Origin: an uncultured Duganella sp.
Lineage (GTDB): Bacteria > Pseudomonadota > Gammaproteobacteria > Burkholderiales > Burkholderiaceae
DNA length: 12,277 nucleotides
NCBI GenBank assembly: GCA_946482635.1
Contig: CAMLSG010000165.1
Span: 1 to 12,277, forward strand
Direction of reading: 5' to 3'
Part shown: positions 7,173 through 12,277 of the stretch, piece by piece
Layout of the letters: every line of letters begins with the position of its first letter
How positions within the stretch are numbered: position 1 is the stretch's first letter
The notes under the pieces: model-generated
The model's database searches: none
What the model saw: only the letters and a program-made list of their open reading frames with translations
What the model was told of the DNA's origin: nothing
Program-made: the position numbers and the translations under genes

Positions 7173-7726
7173 AGCGCGCCACGCGCCAGCGGGCAGGCAC
7201 GCGGCCAGGCTTCACGCTGCTGGAGCTGATGATCGTCCTTGCCATTCTCTCCATCCTGTGCGCCTCCGCACTGCCGGAACTGAGCAATATGCTGGCGGGG
7301 CGCCAGTTGCGCTCAGCCTCCGCCGACCTGCTGGCGGCCATCAACGACACCCGCGCCCAGGCCATCGCCCGCCGCCGCGTGGTAACCCTGCTGGCGCAAA
7401 ACGGCAACTGGCAGCAAGGTTGGCTGATTGTCATCGATGCCAATGCTAACCGCAGCCCCGACGAAGGCGAGGCAGTCTTGTTCCGCCATATGCCTCCCCC
7501 CGGGCGACTGCTGGTAAGGGCCAGGTTCACCGACAACACAGCCCCGGCCTATATTTCATATAATGCAGCAGGACGAAGCTGCCGCGCCGCCCACCCGAAT
7601 GCCGCCAACTTTGGCACCATCACGCTTGAACTGGCCGGCGCGCAGCGCAATATCAAGATCAATATGCAGGGCAGGGCGCGCTTATGCGATCCCGCCTTGG
7701 AACCGGCAACCTGCGCAAGCATATGA
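7100..7726 (+). CDS. fimT: FimT/GspH-type minor pilin
   Basis: FimT-type pilins belong to the GspH domain family; some bind DNA and support natural transformation. The product is 208 residues. The prepilin site PG/FTLLELMIVLAILSIL has Gly37 at -1, Phe38 at +1 and Glu42 at +5. The GspH-like region includes WLIVIDANANRSPDEGEAVL (108-127). The C-terminal tail contains GRAR (191-194), fitting the GRxR DNA-binding motif described for FimT. The leader is 37 residues, long for a type IV prepilin, but 7100 is the only ATG, GTG or TTG available in this frame before the cleavage site. It overlaps the preceding pilin gene by 73 bases. Its stop overlaps the ribD start (ATGA), so pilin and riboflavin genes are translationally linked. 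Confidence 0.87.
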   Translation: MRTPYPHQQRAPSRHRTLAQLLALKRATRQRAGTRPGFTLLELMIVLAILSILCASALPELSNMLAGRQLRSASADLLAAINDTRAQAIARRRVVTLLAQNGNWQQGWLIVIDANANRSPDEGEAVLFRHMPPPGRLLVRARFTDNTAPAYISYNAAGRSCRAAHPNAANFGTITLELAGAQRNIKINMQGRARLCDPALEPATCASI

Positions 7727-8820
7727 ATATCAACAGCGACCTCGAAGGCATGCGATTGGCCCTGCAATGGGCAGAGAAAGGCTTGTTCACCACTTCTCCC
7801 AATCCCCGCATTGGCTGCGTGATCGTGCGCGACGGCGTTGTGATCGGCGAAGGCGTGACCCAAGCCGCAGGGCAGGATCATGCGGAGGTCCAGGCACTGA
7901 AGGACGCCAAGCGCCGCGGCCACGACGTGCGCGGCGCCACGGCCTACGTCACACTGGAGCCGTGTAGCCATCACGGCCGCACGCCGCCCTGCGCCGATGC
8001 ACTGGTTCGCGAAGGGCTGGGCCGCGTCGTCGCGGCGATGGAAGATCCGAACCCGCTGGTCGCAGGCAACGGCATGGCGCGCCTCTCCGCCGCCGGCATC
8101 GAAGTCGCCAGCGGCTTGCTGGGCGACCAGGCCTACGAAATGAACATTGGCTTCTTCCACCGCATGCGCCACGGCCTGCCATGGGTCCGCATGAAAACGG
8201 CCGCCAGCCTGGATGGTATGACCGCCTTGCACAACGGCCAAAGCCAGTGGATCACCGGCCCCGAGGCGCGCGCCGACGGCCATGCCTGGCGTGCCCGGGC
8301 TTGCGCCATCCTGACCGGCATCGGCACGGTGAAAGCCGACGACCCGCAACTGAACGTGCGCGCAGTCGAGACGCCGCGCCAGCCGCGCCGCATCGTGGTC
8401 GACAGCAAGCTGGAAATCAGCCCCCAAGCGCGTGTGCTGGAGGGCGGGGGGACCTGGATCGTCGCCGCCGCCCATCATCCGGAGAAAGAGGCTATCCTGC
8501 GCGACAAGGGCGCCGAGATCATCGTGCTGCCGAATGCGCATGGCAAAGTCGATTTACCGGAGCTGATGCGCGAGCTGGGCCGCCGCCAGATCAACGAGCT
8601 GCACGTCGAAGCGGGCGGCAAGCTGAACGGCTCGATGATCCGCGAAGGCTGCGTGGACGAGCTGCTGGTCTATCTCGCGCCAACCCTGCTGGGCGATGCG
8701 CAAGGCATGTTCGCCCTGCCAGCGCTGACTGAGCTCAGCGGCAAGCACAGCCTGAAATTCCACGAGGTTAAGCAAGTCGGCGCCGATTTGCGTATCCTTG
8801 CCCGATTCAACCCTCATTAA
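7723..8820 (+). CDS. ribD: Bifunctional riboflavin deaminase/reductase RibD
   Basis: RibD performs two steps of riboflavin synthesis in the cytosol: deamination of the diamino-pyrimidine product of RibA, then NADPH reduction of its ribosyl side chain. The start chosen is ATG 7723, which overlaps the fimT stop (ATGA) and gives 365 residues, the normal length. An ATG 13 codons earlier lies wholly within fimT. The N-terminal deaminase domain (about 9-125) has the zinc-site His53 and Glu55 (HAEV) and Cys81 and Cys90 (PCSHHGRTPPC). The reductase domain starts near 153 with VRMKTAASLDGMTA and SQWITG, and ends with NELHVEAGGKLNG and LVYLAPTLLG. The riboflavin synthase gene follows after 8 bases. No FMN riboswitch is seen. 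Confidence 0.97.
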   Translation: MNINSDLEGMRLALQWAEKGLFTTSPNPRIGCVIVRDGVVIGEGVTQAAGQDHAEVQALKDAKRRGHDVRGATAYVTLEPCSHHGRTPPCADALVREGLGRVVAAMEDPNPLVAGNGMARLSAAGIEVASGLLGDQAYEMNIGFFHRMRHGLPWVRMKTAASLDGMTALHNGQSQWITGPEARADGHAWRARACAILTGIGTVKADDPQLNVRAVETPRQPRRIVVDSKLEISPQARVLEGGGTWIVAAAHHPEKEAILRDKGAEIIVLPNAHGKVDLPELMRELGRRQINELHVEAGGKLNGSMIREGCVDELLVYLAPTLLGDAQGMFALPALTELSGKHSLKFHEVKQVGADLRILARFNPH

Positions 8821-8828
8821 AGATCACT

Positions 8829-9443
8829 ATGTTTACTGGAATCGTAGCCGCAGTCGGCAAAATCAAAACCGTAACCCCGCTGGAAGGCGGCGCTGATGCA
8901 GGCGTGCGCCTGGACGTGGATGCCGGCGGCCTGCCGATGGCCGATGTCGGCCTGGGCGATTCGATCGCCCTGAACGGCGCCTGCATGACGGTCGTGGAAA
9001 AGACCGCAACCGGCTTCACCGTCGACGTTTCGCGTGAAAGCCTGAACAAGACCGTCGGCCTGGACACGACCACTGAAGTGAACCTGGAAAAGGCCTTGAC
9101 CCTGGCCGAGCGCCTGGGCGGCCACTTGGTCTCCGGTCACGTCGATGGCCTGGGCGTGGTGCGCAAATTCGAACCAGTCGGCGAATCGCACGAACTGGTA
9201 ATCGAAGCGCCGCGCGACCTGGCAAAATACCTCGCTTACAAAGGCTCGGTAGTGGTGAATGGCGTGTCGCTGACCGTCAACCGCGTCGAAGACAGCCCCA
9301 CTGGCTGTTCGTTCTCGATCAACTTGATCCCGCACACCATCCAGGTCACCACATTGAAGCACCTGAAGGCAGGCTCCAAGGTCAACCTCGAGATCGACCT
9401 GATCGCCCGCTACGTTGAGCGCATGCTTTCGCTGAAATCCTAA
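8829..9443 (+). CDS. ribE: Riboflavin synthase, alpha subunit
   Basis: This enzyme joins two molecules of 6,7-dimethyl-8-ribityllumazine to give riboflavin and the recycled pyrimidine. The 204-residue product has the standard length and two tandem lumazine-binding domains. Domain one (about 1-95) has MFTGIV, GDSIALNGACMTV and a GGHLVSGHVD junction. Domain two (about 98-195) has YLAYKGSVVVNGVSLTV and INLIPHTIQVTTL. The MFTGIV start is universal in the family and fixes the ATG at 8829, eight bases after ribD, so it completes the nrdR-pilin-ribD-ribE unit. It is called ribE in most genomes and ribC in E. coli. It marks the right edge of the high-GC core. No convincing terminator follows it. Confidence 0.97.
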   Translation: MFTGIVAAVGKIKTVTPLEGGADAGVRLDVDAGGLPMADVGLGDSIALNGACMTVVEKTATGFTVDVSRESLNKTVGLDTTTEVNLEKALTLAERLGGHLVSGHVDGLGVVRKFEPVGESHELVIEAPRDLAKYLAYKGSVVVNGVSLTVNRVEDSPTGCSFSINLIPHTIQVTTLKHLKAGSKVNLEIDLIARYVERMLSLKS

Positions 9444-9586
9444 AGGGATATATCGATTTCATTCGCCAGCCGACCAACAACAGCTCTTACCGAGCTCTGA
9501 GTTGGACCGCCAACGGCCAGAATCGGACATTCAAGCAGTCGCACTAGGCTTAAAGAACAGTTTCAAAATTTCATTGAGGATTTGGT
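9444..9586 (+). other. Spacer between the riboflavin gene and the accessory array
   Basis: No gene with a start is seen. One frame is open without a start codon from 9419 (inside ribE) to a TAG at 9545-9547 and ends NSSYRALSWTANGQ followed by NRTFKQSH. A small inverted repeat AGCTC/GAGCT (9482-9486 and 9492-9496) lacks a T tract, so it is not a convincing terminator. The base composition falls from here on. Confidence 0.5.
9514..9532 (+). repeat. Spacer motif copy 1
   Basis: The 19-base stretch CGGCCAGAATCGGACATTC resembles copies at 10716-10734 (13 of 19 identical by eye) and more weakly at 10067-10085. All lie in spacers of the right-hand gene array. They recall degenerate dispersed intergenic sequences common in proteobacteria. 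Confidence 0.35.
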
Positions 9587-10003
9587 ATGGCGGTTCTGGA
9601 TCTGAGTTGGTTCGACAATCCGGAGGATGCAGGACAACTGGAACAACTAGGCATCTCACTTGATGCCCTAGACGCTACTAAACTCAATATGAATGACGTA
9701 GCCCAGCTCCTGGGTGTATTCGACCGTTTTCCCGACGACGACGGATTCGGAGGCTTCTGGCAAATTCTTCATTTACTTGAGAAGGCCGGTGGCTACGAAT
9801 CTGCACTTGTCGACTCCGTGCGGCGCAGCCCTGGCGAACTCAATCTAATGATGATTAACCGGCTGCTCAATGGCGGTATTGAAGACGTAGGTGGTCAGTC
9901 GCTGCTGTCGCTGCTGGAAGCAGTGGCATTGACTGAGCAGACCGATTCCGATTCTGCTCAGTGGGCCATGCATTTCGTGGACTATCTGAGAGGCAAGGCC
10001 TGA
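9587..10003 (+). CDS. Hypothetical helical protein, immunity-type
   Basis: The product is 138 residues, acidic, with no signal peptide and no membrane segment. The ATG at 9587 has a good GAGGA six bases upstream. The middle has a distinctive run: FPDDDGFGGFWQILHLLEK (52-70), then GYESALVDSVRRSP and LMMINRLLNGG. It predicts as mostly helical. Short acidic helical proteins with this kind of DGFG-FW-LH-LE and S-R-P...NRLLN pattern occur among immunity proteins of polymorphic toxin systems; I think of the Imm30-type families, but cannot confirm it. No toxin gene stands before it; ribE does. Lower GC than the core suggests transfer. Function is not recognised with certainty. Confidence 0.72.
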   Translation: MAVLDLSWFDNPEDAGQLEQLGISLDALDATKLNMNDVAQLLGVFDRFPDDDGFGGFWQILHLLEKAGGYESALVDSVRRSPGELNLMMINRLLNGGIEDVGGQSLLSLLEAVALTEQTDSDSAQWAMHFVDYLRGKA

Positions 10004-10066
10004 TAGAGGTTCGCGGAACCTTCGAGGCAAGAGTACCAAGCTAAACTGAGCTGCCTTGACTGGATT

Positions 10067-10085
10067 CAGCCAAAAGCCGACGCCA
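10067..10085 (+). repeat. Spacer motif copy 2 (weak)
   Basis: CAGCCAAAAGCCGACGCCA sits in the spacer before the DUF4303-like gene and shares the GCCA-AA-CGAC core with the copy at 9514. The match is weak and could be chance. Confidence 0.2.
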
Positions 10086-10114
10086 ATCTACGAACGAGGA
10101 ATTAGGAGCTATAT

Positions 10115-10678
10115 TTGAAAATCAGCATGGTGAACTCGTTATTGGAGGAAATCCAGCCTGCATTGATTGCAGCAGTAGTTGAAGACGTAAGAACTCACCT
10201 GGCAAGATTGGCTGCAACTGGAAGGGAAATTTACGGGTATGCGCTTCTTCCCGGTGAGTTTTATGACATCCATAGCGTCGTAGTTGCGACCAACAGCGAA
10301 AGTGAAATTAAGGTCCCTTGTTCAGATGATCTTTACCGCTATTACAGATACTCTGTCGACGAGTGGATGAATTACGACCACAAAGAATTTGCCAAAACCA
10401 ATGCTATTCTGCTTGTGGCGAACGAACGCTTCAAGGCCCAACACACACGTGAGGCTGAAAGCTACCAGATGGACGAATGCGAAGTTGCGTTCGCGAATGG
10501 AGTGTTAGACGCACTTGTCGATGGCTTGGATGCTGCAAAGAAGGCCGGTAAGTTTGGTGACAGGGAAAAGTTTCTTGTCGTTTGGATTGCTGATTCTGAT
10601 GTGCCGATCATGGCCGAGTCATCGCGACGCTTGAACTCTGCCGCAGTCGCCGCCGATTTCTCCGCCGAATTTGGCTGA
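10115..10678 (+). CDS. DUF4303-like protein, TTG start
   Basis: The 187-residue product resembles the DUF4303 family: an N-terminal helix (about 8-34), then GREIYGYALLPGEFYDIHSVVVATNS (36-61), an YRYYRYSVDEW segment (74-84), and a C-terminal part with FLVVWIADSD. Cytoplasmic, no signal peptide. DUF4303 proteins have no known activity and tend to appear among immunity-type genes. The start is a TTG at 10115, preceded by AGGAG (10104-10108) at six bases. The next ATG (10127) is 18 bases from that site, too far, so TTG is preferred. Spacer to the previous gene is 111 bases with a small hairpin AGGTTC/GAACCT (10007-10012 and 10016-10021). After the stop the frame stays open for 27 more codons to 10762. 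Family assignment is from pattern memory. Confidence 0.78.
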   Translation: MKISMVNSLLEEIQPALIAAVVEDVRTHLARLAATGREIYGYALLPGEFYDIHSVVVATNSESEIKVPCSDDLYRYYRYSVDEWMNYDHKEFAKTNAILLVANERFKAQHTREAESYQMDECEVAFANGVLDALVDGLDAAKKAGKFGDREKFLVVWIADSDVPIMAESSRRLNSAAVAADFSAEFG

Positions 10679-10715
10679 GAGGGTGATAATGGCCCGGCTG
10701 ATGAAAGTCGTTTGT

Positions 10716-10734
10716 CGGCCAATAGCGGGCATCT
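10716..10734 (+). repeat. Spacer motif copy 3
   Basis: CGGCCAATAGCGGGCATCT lies in the spacer between the DUF4303-like gene and the 92-residue gene and shares CGGCCA, CGG and CAT in register with the copy at 9514-9532. Confidence 0.35.
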
Positions 10735-10768
10735 GAGGCATCTTGCCGCTGACATCACTTGAGATTAA

Positions 10769-11047
10769 ATGGAAAAAAGAGCAGTCGCAGATATCGTTGA
10801 CCCTTGGGTTGATCCGGACTTCAACTCAAGTCTCACAGAGCGTTGCCGCGACAATTGGTTGGTACCAGTTGGTGAAATTTCGAATTACGTGTTGGCTACC
10901 TTCATTCGTCAGCAAATCGCATTGGGGTTAGTAGTGCCCGAGGCCCAACGCCGGATTTCGTCGAGCTTCACGGACGAAACTGAAATTCTTGACGATGAGC
11001 TGGCGCTCGCCATTGCGGGAATTTTGCCCACTGATGAGCCTCGTTAA
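10769..11047 (+). CDS. Small hypothetical protein (92 residues)
   Basis: The product is 92 residues, acidic, cytoplasmic and without Cys pairs beyond a single CRDNW motif. The ATG at 10769 has GAG (10761-10763) as a weak ribosome site. The sequence has a well-conserved look: RCRDNWLVPVGEISNYVLATFIRQ (25-48), then IALGLVVPEAQRRI, then an acidic TDETEILDDELALAI stretch. Similar short proteins with an NW-PV-ISN-LATFIRQ-IA pattern are, as I recall, found as small immunity-type or accessory genes, but I do not know a family name. Position in the array and size suggest an immunity protein. An out-of-frame ATG inside its 3' end (11034) opens a 24-codon reading frame to 11108. Function unassigned. 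Confidence 0.7.
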   Translation: MEKRAVADIVDPWVDPDFNSSLTERCRDNWLVPVGEISNYVLATFIRQQIALGLVVPEAQRRISSSFTDETEILDDELALAIAGILPTDEPR

Positions 11048-11125
11048 CTTCGCCGTCCATGTGAACGAAAACGGCCATTTGCTGCCACACGAGGACCCAC
11101 AGTCTTAAATTACATTCGGATCAAA

Positions 11126-11677
11126 ATGTTATCAATCGATAAAATATTTCCCTACATCGTTTCATCCAGTTGGGTCGATAGTGTTGGACTTCCCTCACTT
11201 GTAGCGGAATCACTCGCTAGGGACGTTTACGTCGTCCTCGTTAGTGACGAAGGGAATGTCGTTAAGAACATTCACCCCAATGAACTCAGTGCCCTCGGTT
11301 TATCGGTCGATGACGCTTTCCATCATGCAACGATGAACCACCATGAGGCTTGGAATGATCAGCGCTTTCAAGTTGGCTTTGGCGAAAGTCCAGAAGGTTT
11401 TTCTTTTGGTGCCGCAGATGGCAGTTGGTTAGCACCAGGGGTCCTCTTAAATAGCGCTTTCTATGAACAGATGTCCGAGAATCTTCAAAGTAAAGAACTC
11501 GTGGTCGTCGTACCCAATCAGGAATTGCTCATCGTTTTCCCGAACCTCCCCCATTGTCTGAACTCATCTCGCATCAGGCAGCTCTTGGCTGAAGCTCGTC
11601 ACCATCCAAAGCAAGTCTCTGAAACGTTCCTGCTTCTCAATGGTGAATGGCCGTCAGAGCTTGTTTTACGGCAGTAG
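11126..11677 (+). CDS. DUF1444-like protein
   Basis: The product has 183 residues, no signal peptide or membrane segment. The ATG at 11126 has GGA five bases upstream, a weak site. The order of elements recalls the DUF1444 (YtpQ) family: a strand VYVVLVSDEGNVVKNIHPNE (34-53), LGLSVDDAFHHATMNH (57-72), a segment DGSWLAPGVLLNSAFY (98-113), then ELVVVVPNQELLIVFPN (123-139), which parallels LAVAVPHQDVLI in YtpQ as I remember it, and a last helix RIRQLLAEARHH. DUF1444 has no known activity. Members occur both as core genes in Firmicutes and as array genes elsewhere. Located fourth in the low-GC array, 78 bases after the previous stop. Family call is moderate; function unknown. Confidence 0.74.
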   Translation: MLSIDKIFPYIVSSSWVDSVGLPSLVAESLARDVYVVLVSDEGNVVKNIHPNELSALGLSVDDAFHHATMNHHEAWNDQRFQVGFGESPEGFSFGAADGSWLAPGVLLNSAFYEQMSENLQSKELVVVVPNQELLIVFPNLPHCLNSSRIRQLLAEARHHPKQVSETFLLLNGEWPSELVLRQ

Positions 11678-11840
11678 AGATCTCCCACAAAGGCATTGCT
11701 TATTGTGCGCGAGCGCGATTCTGACGCGACTTAACTTGGGCCGACCTCGGCCAGCTGCAGACGGTCACGAAACAGGCTTACAGCGCAGCTTTTTGGACCA
11801 CGGTATTTTCGATTTTTTTTGCCTTGGGCTTGAAACAGGT
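11678..11840 (+). other. Spacer with competing open frames and a T8 tract
   Basis: The ORF that ends at 12137 is open back to an ATG at 11640, but its part before about 11790 is Arg/Cys-rich and looks non-coding. A second frame, without a start, is open from 11725 and reads DLTWADLGQLQTVTKQAYSA then a hydrophobic FWTTVFSIFFALGL, stopping at 11866-11868. Eight T (11813-11820) and a small GC hairpin (11739-11752) lie here. It may hold a broken gene end or the lost start of the next gene. Confidence 0.4.
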
Positions 11841-12137
11841 ATGGAACCTGATGATATGTTTGAATTGACGTCGGTGCTAGACGTTCCGGACGCGGATTTT
11901 TGGTACGACTATGCCGCCGGAGTTGCACGTGAAATTATCGATAAAGATCCGCAGGTAATGCTTCAACGGCTTTTGGTTGAATGGCCTCAACTAAACGCAA
12001 ACATGCAAGAACACTTGGCTTACATTCTTTGCGATGAGCCAGGCACGATCGAACATGAAATTCTTATGCAATTGTCCAAGTCGAGAGTTGAAAGCGTGGC
12101 ATGGAGAGCCAACGAAGCGCTTAACTATTACCGATAA
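11841..12137 (+). CDS. HEAT-like hypothetical protein, start uncertain
   Basis: From the ATG at 11841 the product has 98 residues. It is acidic and predicts as all-helical: ADFWYDYAAGVAREII (about 17-32), a long LLVEWPQLNANMQEHLAYIL segment (41-60) and SRVESVAWRANEALNYY at the end (80-96). The last two segments look like the paired helices of HEAT-type repeats, a fold used by several immunity proteins of polymorphic toxins. The ATG has only AGG nearby. The preceding residues in the same frame (SFLDHGIFDF, from about 11787) also look protein-like, so the true start may be the TTG at 11793, or the gene may be 5'-damaged near the T8 tract. Fifth and last gene of the array. Function not recognised. 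Confidence 0.6.
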   Translation: MEPDDMFELTSVLDVPDADFWYDYAAGVAREIIDKDPQVMLQRLLVEWPQLNANMQEHLAYILCDEPGTIEHEILMQLSKSRVESVAWRANEALNYYR

Positions 12138-12277
12138 ATAAAGTCACACCTGAGCCTCCTTTTGCGACAGGCCGCAATGGGGCGAAAGCGGCTGGCCGGC
12201 TTGCGCAAAGTTTTTGATCGAACTCCGGTGACGATCAAGTGAGCAGTACTTCGATTCCTTTTGTCTCTACCAGTTGA
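12138..12277 (+). other. Right-hand tail of the array
   Basis: No gene is supported. At 12170-12191 there is a sequence containing GCCGCAATGGGGCGAAAGC, similar to dispersed intergenic sequences of the kind seen as spacer motifs. An inverted repeat TTGATCG (12214-12220) and CGATCAA (12232-12238) with an 11-base loop follows; no T tract comes after it on the plus strand, so it is not a standard terminator. Confidence 0.4.

Noticed and set aside
7549..8541. A 330-codon minus-strand open frame opposite fimT and ribD
   Set aside because: Antisense of ribD, whose motifs are unambiguous; composition is typical of a high-GC shadow.
9482..9496. AGCTC/GAGCT hairpin as ribE terminator
   Set aside because: Five-base stem without following T run.
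9444..12277. An integron cassette array with attC sites
   Set aside because: No GTTRRRY/RYYYAAC paired core sites with the spacing of attC were recognised in the spacers I checked, and no integrase is present.
9444..12277. CRISPR array or insertion sequence
   Set aside because: No regular direct repeats with equal spacers, no terminal inverted repeats around a transposase-like gene.

Overview
The window looks like a chromosomal piece of a betaproteobacterium, most likely of the Oxalobacteraceae (Massilia, Duganella or Janthinobacterium type). This rests on the high GC and codon use of the core genes, the ybgC-tolQ-tolR order, betaproteobacterial-looking GlyA, NrdR, RibD and RibE proteins, and a block of minor type IV pilin genes. 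The genus is an inference.

Left part (1-2410), all on the minus strand: ydfG (short-chain dehydrogenase), then ybgC-tolQ-tolR, the head of a Tol-Pal operon that leaves the window inside tolR. Between ydfG and the rightward genes (2411-2816) lies a regulatory stretch. It holds a large REP-like palindrome (2450-2540), a sigma-70-type promoter (2584-2612) and a well-formed ZTP (pfl-type) riboswitch, whose 3' part can switch into a terminator-like hairpin ahead of glyA.

Middle part (2817-9443), all on the plus strand: glyA with its own terminator, then nrdR, pilV-pilW-pilX-pilE-like-fimT, ribD and ribE. From pilV to ribD the genes mostly overlap by ATGA or more, so minor pilins and riboflavin synthesis appear to share one transcript. 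The pilin set sits between nrdR and ribD, which are neighbours in many proteobacteria. One pilin-like protein lacks the usual Phe1 and Glu5, and FimT ends with a GRxR motif linked to DNA uptake.

Right part (9444-12277): base composition drops abruptly (a sampled line at 8281 is 42/60 GC, one at 10381 is 28/60). Five small or medium genes of unrelated type follow on the plus strand: a helical immunity-like protein, a DUF4303-like protein, a small 92-residue protein, a DUF1444-like protein and a HEAT-like protein. They are separated by spacers of about 80-160 bases, several of which carry degenerate versions of one short motif. No toxin, transposase or integrase gene is visible. The best reading is an orphan immunity-gene array (polyimmunity-type locus) next to the housekeeping operon. 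This is the most accessory and least understood part of the window.
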